Below are positions 17,056 to 25,623 of a stretch of DNA of 64,000 nt, piece by piece. Location: the NCBI RefSeq assembly GCF_000390185.1, contig NZ_AQHR01000104.1, forward strand, positions 62,001 through 126,000, read 5' to 3'. Under the pieces are notes generated by a model. That model was not told where the DNA came from and ran no database searches. It was given only the letters and a program-made list of their open reading frames with translations. Positions within the stretch are counted from its first letter, which is position 1. Each line of letters starts with the position of its first letter. A program made the position numbers and the translations under genes. This DNA comes from Lunatimonas lonarensis. Lineage in GTDB: Bacteria; Bacteroidota; Bacteroidia; Cytophagales; Cyclobacteriaceae.

Positions 17056-17640
17056 ATGAGATTAATTATTGCAACACTCGTCGCGCTAAGCGCAACCTTT
17101 GCATCGTTTGCGGCTACAGAAACCGGAAAGCCAGATCCTGTTTTGACATTTAAAAAAGTAGGGGATTCGAAGTATCAGTTAAAGTACCTTTCCATTCCGG
17201 ATGGAAAAGTGGTTGTCTCGATTAAAAATGGACAAAACGCCATTGTCTACAAAGACGTAATCGACGCCGATAAGGTTTTTTTCAGGAACTATGACCTGGG
17301 GAAATTGGAATTAGGTACATATAGTTTCCAAGTATCGGATTCCAATGGTGCCAAGATGGGCGAATTTCAGGTGTCCTTAGCCCCTGAACAGGCTACTCCG
17401 GCCTTTTTTGCCGACACCAAGGTGCTCAATCACCAGACCATCGCTCTTTTGGTAAACAACCTTGATAAGAAGGAGAAGACCTTGAGGATTTATGAAGGTA
17501 ACGCGGTCATTCATGAAGAGAAATTTTCGGACGATCAATTCGGTAAAAAGTTCAACTTTAAAAACCTGCGGAGCCTGAGGAATGTATCCTTTGAGATTGT
17601 TGATGCTGAAGGCTTCGGCAAGTTTGTTTCGGTACGATAG
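17056..17640 (+). CDS. Small secreted protein of unknown function
   Basis: A 194-residue protein with a clear signal peptide (residues 1 to about 19, ending ASFA). The mature protein is mostly predicted beta strand, with segments such as YQLKYLSIPDGKVVVSI and LGTYSFQV that suggest one or two Ig-like or Por-secretion-like sandwich domains. An upstream in-frame Met at 16990 adds 22 residues without signal character and was rejected. It has its own promoter and terminator, so it is monocistronic, and that promoter is the best consensus match in this part of the window. Function is not recognised. Confidence 0.8.
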   Translation: MRLIIATLVALSATFASFAATETGKPDPVLTFKKVGDSKYQLKYLSIPDGKVVVSIKNGQNAIVYKDVIDADKVFFRNYDLGKLELGTYSFQVSDSNGAKMGEFQVSLAPEQATPAFFADTKVLNHQTIALLVNNLDKKEKTLRIYEGNAVIHEEKFSDDQFGKKFNFKNLRSLRNVSFEIVDAEGFGKFVSVR

Positions 17641-17685
17641 TCTATTAAAAAAAAGCATCACATTAACCACCAATTGCCACCAAAA

Positions 17686-17722
17686 AGGGGGTGTTTCCTG
17701 AGGGAAGCATCCTCTTTTTTTT
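17686..17722 (+). terminator. Intrinsic terminator after the secreted protein gene
   Basis: AGGGGGTGTTTCC pairs with GGGAAGCATCCTCT (wobbles included) across a 3-base loop and is followed by eight T. Confidence 0.8.
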
Positions 17723-17755
17723 GAATCTTATTTGTCTTCGGGATGTTTTTTGGTC

Positions 17756-18319
17756 ATGCAGGTTTTGGCAGTAAAAAACATGGTTTGCACGAGGTGTATA
17801 CTGGCGGTACAGCAATTGCTGGTGCGGGAAGGCATTTCCGGTGCCGAGGTTGAATTGGGAAGGGTCGTGCTTCGAGATCCGCTGACGTCCGATTCAGAGG
17901 TGCGTGTCGCTCGGGAGCTTGAGAAGCTGGGATTTGAACTACTAAGATCAAAGGAAGCCAAACGGATAGAATCCATAAAAAACCTTTTGGTAGAGTTGGT
18001 TCACTCGGGAGATGTACCAGCCTCCTTTTCGCTTTCGGCGTTTTTATCGCAGGGTGTTGGGGAAGACTATGCTACCCTAAGTCATCTTTTCAGTAGCACC
18101 GAAGGTATAACAATCGAAAAATATTTTATCCAGCTGAAGATAGAGAAAGTGAAGGAATGGCTCAGTTATGGGGAATTTCAAGTGAGTGAGGCTTCCTACA
18201 TGTTAGGCTACAGCAGCGTGCAGCATCTTTCGGCCCAATTCAAGAAGGTGACGGGAATGACGCCTTCTTCGTATCGGAAGCTGGGTGTTAAACCTAGGAA
18301 ATTGCTTGACCGGATTTGA
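17756..18319 (+). CDS. HMA-like/AraC-type DNA-binding fusion regulator
   Basis: A 188-residue protein. The N-terminal 70 residues look like a heavy-metal-associated (HMA) domain with metal site MVCTRC near residue 8. The C-terminal 100 residues are an AraC-type helix-turn-helix region (EKYFIQLKIEKVKEWL, then LGYSSVQHLSAQFKKVTGMTPSSYRK). Similar stand-alone proteins are frequent in Bacteroidota. The pair of cysteines suggests metal or redox sensing of a copper-like ion (inference). The ATG at 17756 is preferred over the frame opening at 17732 because the domain starts there. No metal ATPase is adjacent, so its targets are elsewhere or it is autoregulatory. Confidence 0.85.
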   Translation: MQVLAVKNMVCTRCILAVQQLLVREGISGAEVELGRVVLRDPLTSDSEVRVARELEKLGFELLRSKEAKRIESIKNLLVELVHSGDVPASFSLSAFLSQGVGEDYATLSHLFSSTEGITIEKYFIQLKIEKVKEWLSYGEFQVSEASYMLGYSSVQHLSAQFKKVTGMTPSSYRKLGVKPRKLLDRI

Positions 18320-18334
18320 TTTTTTATTTTTTTG

Positions 18335-18958
18335 TCAGAAAAGACGGATTCCCAAGGACAGAATAAGTTGGTTTTGTCGTTGGTCTGTGGGAAATCCTGC
18401 GATGCTTTCCGCTTGCCGGCTAAATGGCCCCTCGTATTTTAAGTCTAAAATCATATTGGCTATGTCAACTCCTATACCTGCTTGATATCCCAATGTGCTT
18501 CGGTTGTAATTTGGAAGGGGTACGCCTGGATTATCTGTCTCTACCTCTGAATTGATCAGAAAGCTGAAGGCAGGTCCAGCCTGGACGCGGAAAAAATCGG
18601 CCACTTTGAACCCAAACATGATCGGGGTATCGATGCGGTTAAAGGAGACCGAATAGGTGGTGTTGCCCTGATTTTGTGAATTTTGGATTTCTCCACCCGT
18701 GTTTGTGTATAGTATTTCGGGTTGGATAAAAATTTTGCTGCCACCGAGACGGGCAAAAAGACCCAAGTGATAACCTAACCTACTGTCTCCGCTGCTAAAG
18801 CCTTCGCCATTTACCCGGATGTCTCCCTGCGATATGCCCAGTTTGGGGCCAATGGAAAACTCCTGTGCGTTTGCTAGTAGGGAAATGGATACCATCAAAA
18901 CGACGATTCCTGTTTTCACGATGGTGTTTGGTTCTTGCATGAGTCTGAAAATTTTCAT
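18335..18958 (-). CDS. Outer-membrane beta-barrel protein (porin-like)
   Basis: A 207-residue protein with a signal peptide ending near LLANAQ (about residue 32). The mature part has alternating hydrophobic strands with Gly and aromatic residues, beginning FSIGPKLGISQG and ending with a C-terminal phenylalanine (SLGIRLF), as in the PorT/OmpW-like 8-stranded barrels of Bacteroidota. An internal Met7 could be the true start. It is convergent with the HMA-AraC gene, 15 bases apart. No ligand or partner can be inferred. Confidence 0.8.
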   Translation of the reverse strand: MKIFRLMQEPNTIVKTGIVVLMVSISLLANAQEFSIGPKLGISQGDIRVNGEGFSSGDSRLGYHLGLFARLGGSKIFIQPEILYTNTGGEIQNSQNQGNTTYSVSFNRIDTPIMFGFKVADFFRVQAGPAFSFLINSEVETDNPGVPLPNYNRSTLGYQAGIGVDIANMILDLKYEGPFSRQAESIAGFPTDQRQNQLILSLGIRLF

Positions 18959-19593
18959 AATAAGCGTTTTTGGATTTGTTCCGCACCAAATATCTTGGCG
19001 ATCTATCCCAAATTTGGGTATACTGACATGGATGTTACCACTCGGGTGTATTCCGGCTAGACATGCTTGCTTGATTCAACATGTTTCGTATAAACTAACG
19101 AATTTAGATGAGGTCTTTAGTGTACTGATGGAAAAAATATAAAAAAATAGGGAGTTTGCTCCCCTAGTTTAACCCGTCCACTAGTGGTTTTTGAGATTTC
19201 TGATAAAAAGCATCCACAAAATAGGCGAGTGTTTGTATTTTAAACAATAAAGCGATAATTTGTGAACAAACTTTAACGTAGGTTGAAATTCGCAAAAAGT
19301 GAAATATTTTGACAAGAACATTCAAAAAGCTTCAATAGCACATATTAGGGAAGATAATTTCCTGATTTCTCTCTCCGAACCAGTAAGATAGGAGGTGGTT
19401 TTTGCTGTTTTGGTAAGGAAGAATTCTTGGAGGTGTCTGTATAGGGTAGGTGGGCTACCTTTGCATTTTTGTCAAAACCTTTCAAACTTTGTGTTCAAAG
19501 AAAAGGTTTAAGACAGGGTCTGTTGCGTCCCTCCTTGGCCGGAAATTGGAAGTAATTTGTTATTCTAACGCATAAATTGAACAACGAGAATCC
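18959..19593. other. Gene-free region upstream of the actin-like gene
   Basis: This is 635 bases of AT-rich DNA without a credible gene. A short hairpin (GGGAG-TTTG-CTCCC) starts at 19149. A -7-like box TACCTTTG lies at 19456-19463, but the nearest TTG (19427-19429) is 26 bases away, so a promoter here is only suggested. If used, the actin-like gene would have a leader of about 125 bases. Confidence 0.4.
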
Positions 19594-20622
19594 ATGATAG
19601 AAGTAATTAAGTATCCAAGTGTCTTGGAAAGCAGCAACTTGGAATTGCGGAATGTAGCCCGGGATTTGGTTTCCGGACTAAAGGTATACCATGACAATGT
19701 GGGCTACTTGGTAGGTGAGTTGGCGTTATCAGAAGGAACCTCTCCCCACCGAAACATAAATAGCTCGCCCGAAGAGGTGGATTATCGGATTTTTCTGAAG
19801 GCTGCATTATTGTTGGCCTCCCAAAAACTGGGCAGTCCAATTACCGTTACCACTGGATTTCCGTTTTCGACCTTTCAGGTTTTTAAGGAAAGTGCCTATC
19901 GGCTTCTTGAGAACGAGCATATTATCGAATTTGATACGCAGACCTTTGGAGGCGGAGGGCGTAAAAAGATGGCGGTAGAGGTAGACCGTGTAGCGATTGT
20001 TCCCGAGGTAGTTGGGGCGAGTATGGCCGTAAGGCAGATCGTACCAAATGCTCCGAGGAATTTCTTCATGATCAGCCTTGGTTACGGCACTATGGAGGCT
20101 ATCCTTAGTACAGAGGGTGGATTGGTACAGCGTTCCAGTGTCTCTACCTTTGGGTTGCGTTATGCGGTTAATTTGATTACCAAAGAGCTTCAGAAGGATA
20201 ATTACCTCGATCTAAAGACCGAGCATCAGATCGATCAAAACTTCAGTCAAGGCACAATAATCCTTAACAGAAAGCGTATTGATTTACGGGATCTTCGCAA
20301 GCAGGTAATCGAGCAGTATTATAAAGATGTTATTTCCCCCTCTATTCGGAAGGCATTTACAGATCGAGACTTTGCTAAGTCGGAGGATCTATACCTTGCA
20401 GGAGGTGGAGCAAACTACACAGAGCTTGTAACTTTGTTTAAGGAAGAATTTGACGGTTTGTTGAATATTCATGTACCGGAAAATCCTGAACAATTGGCGT
20501 CCATTGGCTATTGTTACAATAGCTTGGCCATAAACGGGGGAGCAAAAGACAAGGCTGTGGGAATTGATCTTGGCAATAGTTCCACGATCATCACCACTTT
20601 TAAGCAAGAAACTGAAGGCTAG
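19594..20622 (+). CDS. ParM-like actin family ATPase, apparently circularly permuted
   Basis: A 342-residue protein of the actin/ParM (Alp) type. Family features in order: YPSVLES (7-13), VGYLVGELA (36-44), TTGFPF (86-91), VPEVVGAS (136-143), a phosphate-2-like SLGYGT (161-166) and adenosine motif AGGGAN (269-274). The phosphate-1 motif, normally in the first 15 residues of every actin-like protein, is at the C-terminus as VGIDLGNSST (322-331). An in-frame TAA lies seven codons before the ATG, so no N-terminal copy was missed. The first beta hairpin has therefore moved to the end of the chain. The phosphate-2 aspartate is replaced by Ser161. The next gene is a bactofilin, which suggests a cytoskeletal role (inference). 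Confidence 0.8.
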   Translation: MIEVIKYPSVLESSNLELRNVARDLVSGLKVYHDNVGYLVGELALSEGTSPHRNINSSPEEVDYRIFLKAALLLASQKLGSPITVTTGFPFSTFQVFKESAYRLLENEHIIEFDTQTFGGGGRKKMAVEVDRVAIVPEVVGASMAVRQIVPNAPRNFFMISLGYGTMEAILSTEGGLVQRSSVSTFGLRYAVNLITKELQKDNYLDLKTEHQIDQNFSQGTIILNRKRIDLRDLRKQVIEQYYKDVISPSIRKAFTDRDFAKSEDLYLAGGGANYTELVTLFKEEFDGLLNIHVPENPEQLASIGYCYNSLAINGGAKDKAVGIDLGNSSTIITTFKQETEG

Positions 20623-20782
20623 GTTGGCGAAGGTTTGCTTTTCGAAATGACAAGTTTTGCTGGCGTTGCTTCAGGTCTCTAGTTCAGGTGTACGGAAAAT
20701 AGAAGAGTTTGTTAGTCTTACCAAAACTGATTGTTGAATTCTGTCCAGCATAAGAGGAACGGAAGGGTGTAGCCGCCACAGG

Positions 20783-20869
20783 CTGGTACGACTATCAAAA
20801 ATGCGAGATGCCCTCGATGGATAGGGGCAGGGTATTTGACCGATTAGAAACAAATTATAGAAAGATGAA
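20783..20869 (+). repeat. Dispersed leader element, copy 3
   Basis: CTGGTACGACTATCAAAAAT opens the 5' box. The mid hairpin is TGCCC...GGGCA (20809-20829). TTTGACCGATTAGAAAC follows, then the 3' box CAAATTATAGAAAGATGAA. The terminal ATG (20865) is the bactofilin start. The 3' box differs from the others only at CAC to AAG. Confidence 0.65.
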
Positions 20870-21422
20870 ATTTAAATCCAACAAACAGCAGGAGGAATCG
20901 GCGAACGTTAGCAAGGTAACGGTGTTGTCGCTGGGGTTTGAGCTGACAGGGGATATCATTTCGAAAAGTGATATACGGGCAGACGGCATATTGGTAGGTA
21001 GCATTCGAACCGATAAAAAGGTGGTTGTTGGAGAGAAGGCCTCCATCACGGGCGACATAATCGCATCGGAAATCACCATCAGTGGTGAGGTGGTGGGTGA
21101 TCTTTATATCTCAGGAGAAACCACGATTTTTTCTTCTGCTTCCGTTTCCGGAAACATTATTACCGAGGAGATTTTGATACATAAAGGTGCGAAGGTTGAC
21201 AGTTCCATCAAGACGGTTACCAAGGAAATGGTGCAGAGCGCTTCAAAAAACAGTAAGGTGAATGCCGTTAGTAGGGAAGAGCTTTATTCGATCATGGAAG
21301 AAAAGAAATCAAAGGCAAAAGCAACCGAGATAGAGAAGCCCCAACCTCCAAAAAATGAAAGGATCAAAGAAAAACCGGATGTAGCTACCGATTTTAATCC
21401 GAATTTTCCAAGAAATTGGTAG
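20865..21422 (+). CDS. Bactofilin (polymer-forming cytoskeletal protein)
   Basis: A 185-residue bactofilin. The central region (about 20-115) is a right-handed beta-helix of short hydrophobic repeats, visible as GDIIASEITISGEVVGDLYI and similar rungs. It is preceded by a short disordered N-terminus and followed by a charged, Lys/Pro-rich tail of about 60 residues. Bactofilins form nucleotide-independent filaments that organise cell-envelope synthesis or chromosome segregation proteins. The start at 20865 lies in leader element copy 3, and an upstream Met at 20808 was rejected because it lies inside that element. It lies 242 bases after the actin-like gene, and a second bactofilin occurs at 34209. 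Confidence 0.92.
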   Translation: MKFKSNKQQEESANVSKVTVLSLGFELTGDIISKSDIRADGILVGSIRTDKKVVVGEKASITGDIIASEITISGEVVGDLYISGETTIFSSASVSGNIITEEILIHKGAKVDSSIKTVTKEMVQSASKNSKVNAVSREELYSIMEEKKSKAKATEIEKPQPPKNERIKEKPDVATDFNPNFPRNW

Positions 21423-21440
21423 TATACGTATTGTTTGGTA

Positions 21441-21485
21441 AAAAAGAGATGGCTGCTTGTATTAAACGGGCAGCCATCTCTTTTT
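21441..21485. terminator. Bidirectional intrinsic terminator
   Basis: A 16-bp perfect stem (AAAAAGAGATGGCTGC with GCAGCCATCTCTTTTT) with a 13-base loop sits between the bactofilin and the convergent transporter gene. It has A-runs and T-runs on both sides and so can serve both strands. Confidence 0.9.
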
Positions 21486-21490
21486 GGGCC

Positions 21491-22882
21491 TTATCCAGCT
21501 TCGCCGGGTTCTCCAAACACGCCCACCATGTTGAGCAGGACGAGAAGAATCACGATCGGACAGATCCACTTAATGAAAAACACCCAGGCCTGCTTTGGAA
21601 ATCCATCGAACCTAGGGGCACCTTTTGCCAGTTCATCTGCATAGGTCTTGATTTTTTTCACCCAACCGGTATAAAGGCTTAGCATAAGGCAGATCACGAC
21701 CACCGCCATGGTACCAAAGAAGAAATCCATCATATCAAAGAAGCCGGCAATAGGTTTTCCAAAAAAGGAAAAGGAGATTTTTTGGAAGAAATTGCCATTA
21801 ACAGCCGATAGCGAAGAAGGGATAGACAAGAGCATGGCTGCGATTCCGATCGTCCAAGTGGCTTTCTTTCGCGACCATTTACGCTCATCGATAAAATAGG
21901 CTACGGGAACTTCCAACATGGAAATACTGGAGGTAAGGGCAGCGACGAAGAGCAGAACAAAGAACATCGCCCCAATTATGTTTCCAAAGGGATCTATCTG
22001 ATCAAATACCCGGGGAAGCACATTGAATACCAAGGCAGGGCCACCGTCCGGGTTCTCACCTGGCAAGAGAGCAAACAAGGCAGGAAAGATCATCAAGCCT
22101 CCCATGAGTGCGACTATGGTATCCATGCCGCCAATCCAACCGGACGATTTGATGATGTTGGCGTCTTTTGGAAGATAAGATCCAAAGGTGATCATAAGCC
22201 CCCAACCTACGGACATGCTAAAAAATGCCTGTCCCAATGCGGAAAGGATGACCCTTCCGTTAATCTTGCTGAAATCAGGAGATAAGTAGTACTCTATCCC
22301 CGCTGCAGCCCCAGGTAAAGTCACCGACCGGGCAGCGATCAGCACAATGATCAAAAACAGGATAGGCATGAGAAATTTGGCCGCTTTTTCGATACCTCCA
22401 GAAATACCGCCCAAAACAATGGCAATGGTAGCCAGGATAAACGCGAAACAGAGGGGGATAACCAAAAGGGGGTTTTGGACGAAGTTTGAAAAATCTACGG
22501 GTATATTGATTAACTCGGTAAAGATATACCCGATTGTCCAGCCCGCAATGACGGAGTAATAGCTCAATACGGCGAAACAAACGAGTACGCAAAGTATGCC
22601 TGCACTCTGCCAGAATCGGTTGCCGCCCGTTACCCGGATTGCGCCCACGGGGTTCTTGCCTGATTTACGCCCAAGTGCGATTTCATTGAGCAAAAGAGGC
22701 AGGCCGATCAATAGGACACATAGAATATAAACGAGTACAAAAGCACCTCCTCCGTTCTGACCGGTTATATAGGGAAAACGCCAAATGTTTCCCAATCCGA
22801 CAGCGGAGCCTGCGGCGGCCATGATAAAGCCAAATGTGGATCCCCATTGCCCTCTTTTCGGCACTCTGGTTGGTTTCTGCAT
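21491..22882 (-). CDS. Sodium-dependent transporter of the NSS (SLC6-like) family
   Basis: A 463-residue inner-membrane symporter of the LeuT fold. The first helix carries the family signature, with GSAVGLGNIWRFPY (about residues 25-38) followed by NGGGAFVLVY. These residues form the sodium and substrate sites in LeuT. About 11 to 12 hydrophobic helices are visible. Family substrates are amino acids or related amines; the specific one is unknown. It is followed by a bidirectional terminator and is separated by 38 bases from the upstream gene end at 22921. Confidence 0.92.
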   Translation of the reverse strand: MQKPTRVPKRGQWGSTFGFIMAAAGSAVGLGNIWRFPYITGQNGGGAFVLVYILCVLLIGLPLLLNEIALGRKSGKNPVGAIRVTGGNRFWQSAGILCVLVCFAVLSYYSVIAGWTIGYIFTELINIPVDFSNFVQNPLLVIPLCFAFILATIAIVLGGISGGIEKAAKFLMPILFLIIVLIAARSVTLPGAAAGIEYYLSPDFSKINGRVILSALGQAFFSMSVGWGLMITFGSYLPKDANIIKSSGWIGGMDTIVALMGGLMIFPALFALLPGENPDGGPALVFNVLPRVFDQIDPFGNIIGAMFFVLLFVAALTSSISMLEVPVAYFIDERKWSRKKATWTIGIAAMLLSIPSSLSAVNGNFFQKISFSFFGKPIAGFFDMMDFFFGTMAVVVICLMLSLYTGWVKKIKTYADELAKGAPRFDGFPKQAWVFFIKWICPIVILLVLLNMVGVFGEPGEAG

Positions 22883-22920
22883 GGTATTCTGGATGGTTGA
22901 TGGTTTGAAAGAACCGTATC

Positions 22921-23865
22921 TTATTTTGTGGAGGCTAAATTAAACTGTTTTGTTACAATAGCAATTCCCTCTGCGAAACTTTTGGGTTCATATCCAAGGG
23001 TCTTCCGAGCCTTTTCGATGCATAATCCCGTTTTTAAGGGCCTTTTTGCAACTTGGCTGAATTGGGAGGAATCGGTTCGTATGATCAGGGCCTCATCTAA
23101 GCCGAAGTGCTTAGCGGTCATTAGCGCCATATCGTATGGGGTGAGCAGATCTTTTCCTGAAATGTTGAAAATCCCGGTAGCTCGTTTTTCGGCTATAAGG
23201 AGGCATCCATAGGCCAGGTCTTCTGCCAGCGTGGGCGTTCTAAGCTGATCGTCTACCAGCCTAAGTTCTTTTCCATTTTCCAGTCCGTGTTTCACCCACA
23301 GTACTATATTCGAACGGCTGAGGTCGTGCGCTATGCCATAAACCAGGTTAGTACGAACGATGGACCAAAGGCACGTGGCGGATTGTATAATCCGTTCTGT
23401 TTCCAATTTGGTCCAGCCGTAGTAATTAAGCGGGTTGGGAGCGGCCTCCTCGTCATGGGGGCCATTTTTTCCATCGAAGATAAAGTCAGTAGACAAGTAT
23501 ATCAAGTGACTTTGGTGGGTAGTACAGGCTTCCATGACCCATCTGGTGGCCTCCACGTTTTGGGTATAGCAAGTGTCTCTGGCGATTTCACACCTGTCTA
23601 CATCTGTCATGGATGCGGCGTGAATGACCGCCTCCGGTTGGTATTTTTCAAAAACCCGGGCAATGTCCGCCGGATCGCTGACATCCATTTGTTCGTAGTG
23701 GAAATTAAGCCCATCGTTTGGTAAGCGACAAGTTCCTTTGCCGGTGGCGATTACCAAGAAATTGGGATTGGAGGAAGCCTGCGCTACCAGTTTTTGTCCC
23801 AGAAGTCCATTTGCTCCGGTGATCAGCAGTGTTTGCTGTTTAATCTTCTGGGTATTCATATCCAT
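22921..23865 (-). CDS. NAD-dependent epimerase/dehydratase, RmlD-like reductase
   Basis: A 314-residue extended short-chain dehydrogenase. The N-terminal nucleotide motif is TGANGLLGQK (near residue 18), the STDFIFDG segment is typical of dTDP-4-dehydrorhamnose reductase (RmlD) relatives, and the catalytic pair is YGWTK. No other rml genes are adjacent, so a rhamnose role is only possible; a general sugar-nucleotide reductase is the safe call. It overlaps the preceding cyclophilin gene by 26 bases, and an internal Met at 23859 would shorten the overlap. Confidence 0.85.
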   Translation of the reverse strand: MDMNTQKIKQQTLLITGANGLLGQKLVAQASSNPNFLVIATGKGTCRLPNDGLNFHYEQMDVSDPADIARVFEKYQPEAVIHAASMTDVDRCEIARDTCYTQNVEATRWVMEACTTHQSHLIYLSTDFIFDGKNGPHDEEAAPNPLNYYGWTKLETERIIQSATCLWSIVRTNLVYGIAHDLSRSNIVLWVKHGLENGKELRLVDDQLRTPTLAEDLAYGCLLIAEKRATGIFNISGKDLLTPYDMALMTAKHFGLDEALIIRTDSSQFSQVAKRPLKTGLCIEKARKTLGYEPKSFAEGIAIVTKQFNLASTK

Positions 23866-24691
23866 ATTGTTCGGTTATTTTTTTTCTATTCATCTCACTG
23901 ACCATCACTTTCATGTATACAGGATCCAAGGGCTTATCGCTGCGGTCCGTTTTTTCCGCCGCGATCTTATCCAAAACGTCCAATCCCTTGATTACCTTGC
24001 CAAATACCGTATAGGCGTCGTCCAGGTGGGGAGTCCCACCCACGGTCGTGTAGGCTTCAATCTGGTTTTTTCGTTTGCCGGTTTCCAGGTTTACACTCAG
24101 GAACTGCTCCAAATCTGTCTTTTTGGAGAGCATGATCGCGTTCAAACTGTCGTACTCCCCTTTTTCATAGTGGGCTAGATATTTTTCGCGCAGGGCCTTG
24201 TTGCTTTCCAACTGAATGTAGCGCATGAAGGCCTCCTGCAGTTTCCTCATATCAGTTGTAAGCGAAAGCTCGTCGTATACCTTACCCTGCACAATATAAA
24301 ACTGGCAACCGGAAGAACGCTTGGCAGGATTGATATTGTCACCTTGTCGGGCAGCGGCCAGGCTTCCCTTTTCATGAATCAGGTCGGGGTTAAACTCTGC
24401 CGGCACGGTGTACCATTCGGACTCAGGCAGGTTTTCGCGGCCGAATACATCGCCTCCCTGAACCATAAATTCATTTATCACCCGGTGAAACTCGGTGGAG
24501 TCAAACCTGCCAGCATTGGCAAGTTTCAGGAAGTTTGCTTTGTGGGCTGGTGTTTGGTCATATAGGATCGCATACATGTTGCCATGCCGCGTCTCTATAG
24601 TGACTAGATGGTCTTTCTCGGTCGAACAGGCCCAAGCGACAGTCCCTAAAAGGAAGGCGAGTGTCAGTGATTGGTAGCTTTTAGTGTTCAT
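23840..24691 (-). CDS. Cyclophilin-type peptidyl-prolyl isomerase, exported
   Basis: A 283-residue peptidylprolyl cis-trans isomerase acting outside the cytoplasm. A signal sequence ends near AWACSTEKD. The Cys at about residue 22 suggests a lipoprotein, although AWAC is a weak lipobox. The cyclophilin core shows FHRVINEFMVQGGD and FYIVQGKVYDE, with an inserted stretch of about 70 residues before the final GGTPHLDDAYTVFG block. The catalytic arginine lies in the FHRVI segment. The start overlaps the hemC stop by 4 bases, so the two are probably coupled in one reverse-strand operon. Confidence 0.92.
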   Translation of the reverse strand: MNTKSYQSLTLAFLLGTVAWACSTEKDHLVTIETRHGNMYAILYDQTPAHKANFLKLANAGRFDSTEFHRVINEFMVQGGDVFGRENLPESEWYTVPAEFNPDLIHEKGSLAAARQGDNINPAKRSSGCQFYIVQGKVYDELSLTTDMRKLQEAFMRYIQLESNKALREKYLAHYEKGEYDSLNAIMLSKKTDLEQFLSVNLETGKRKNQIEAYTTVGGTPHLDDAYTVFGKVIKGLDVLDKIAAEKTDRSDKPLDPVYMKVMVSEMNRKKITEQYGYEYPED

Positions 24692-25623
24692 TTGTTGAGT
24701 TGTTGTTTGATGCTAGTTAATATTTCTCCCCCACCGGCATCCAAAACCAAATTGGCAAGCTCTTTGCCAAGGCTTTCTGCACTTTCGGGAGGCCCGATCA
24801 CCTGTTTATGAATACGTCGTGTACCATCCAGATCAACAATTCCCCCATTAAGGTGTATCTGATTGTCTGTATAATTTGCCAATGCAAAAATAGGTATGCT
24901 ACAGCCCCCGTCCAAAACCCGTAAATAGCTCCGTTCTGCCTGCAAGCAAAAGCCAGTCTCAGCGTTGTGAACGGCTTGTGTGATTTGGTGTCGAAAGGTG
25001 TGTCCGAGACCTTGATAGGCTTCGACGGCGATGGAGCCCTGTCCCACGGCAGGTGTAAACTCGTCCAAGGATAGGGTTTGTTTGATCAGGCTGTCGTATC
25101 CCATTCGGTGCACGCCTGCGTAGGCCAATACCAACCCATCACAGACACCCGCTTCCATTTTGGCGATGCGGGTTTGTAGATTTCCCCTGATTTCAGTTGT
25201 CATTACATGCGGGTAGTAATGCTTGAGGGTGGCCACCCGGCGGGTGGACGACGTGCCCAATACCAAGGGCTTGGCAGTATCGGCCAGATTTACTGATCCG
25301 TGGTGGCTTACGATTACGTCGTTGGTCTTTTCCCGAGCGGTAAAAGCTATGAGCTCGAAGCCTTCGGGGAGCGTAGATTGCATGTCTTTCGCACTGTGTA
25401 CGGCGATATCAATCACTCCTTTTTCCAACTGTATTTCCAGTTCCTCGGTGAAGACACCCTTGCTTCCGATTTTGGAGATAGCCACGTCCATTATCTGATC
25501 ACCCTTGGTGTCTATGATGACAATCTCGGACTTAATTTGCCTCTGAGCCAATAGTTCGGCCACATAGTGAGCCTGATACAAAGCCAATTTACTTCCTCTT
25601 GTGCCTATTTTTATTGGTTTCAT
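24688..25623 (-). CDS. hemC: Hydroxymethylbilane synthase (porphobilinogen deaminase)
   Basis: It polymerises four porphobilinogen units into hydroxymethylbilane in haem synthesis. The length is 311 residues. The N-terminus KIGTRGSKLALYQA, the HSAKDMQSTLP segment and the cofactor cysteine in DGGCSIPI (dipyrromethane attachment) are all present. The gene abuts rimK exactly, with no intergenic base, and overlaps the cyclophilin gene, so it is in an operon. hemE lies about 16 kb away on the other strand. Confidence 0.97.
   Translation of the reverse strand: MKPIKIGTRGSKLALYQAHYVAELLAQRQIKSEIVIIDTKGDQIMDVAISKIGSKGVFTEELEIQLEKGVIDIAVHSAKDMQSTLPEGFELIAFTAREKTNDVIVSHHGSVNLADTAKPLVLGTSSTRRVATLKHYYPHVMTTEIRGNLQTRIAKMEAGVCDGLVLAYAGVHRMGYDSLIKQTLSLDEFTPAVGQGSIAVEAYQGLGHTFRHQITQAVHNAETGFCLQAERSYLRVLDGGCSIPIFALANYTDNQIHLNGGIVDLDGTRRIHKQVIGPPESAESLGKELANLVLDAGGGEILTSIKQQLNK

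Noticed and set aside
18959-19593. A tRNA or small RNA gene in the large gap
   Set aside because: No tRNA arm pattern or clear structured repeat was seen; only a short hairpin and a weak -7 box.
19560-19600. A hidden N-terminal extension of the actin-like gene carrying phosphate-1
   Set aside because: An in-frame TAA lies seven codons before the ATG, and no DxG-type motif occurs upstream, so the C-terminal motif is not a duplicate.
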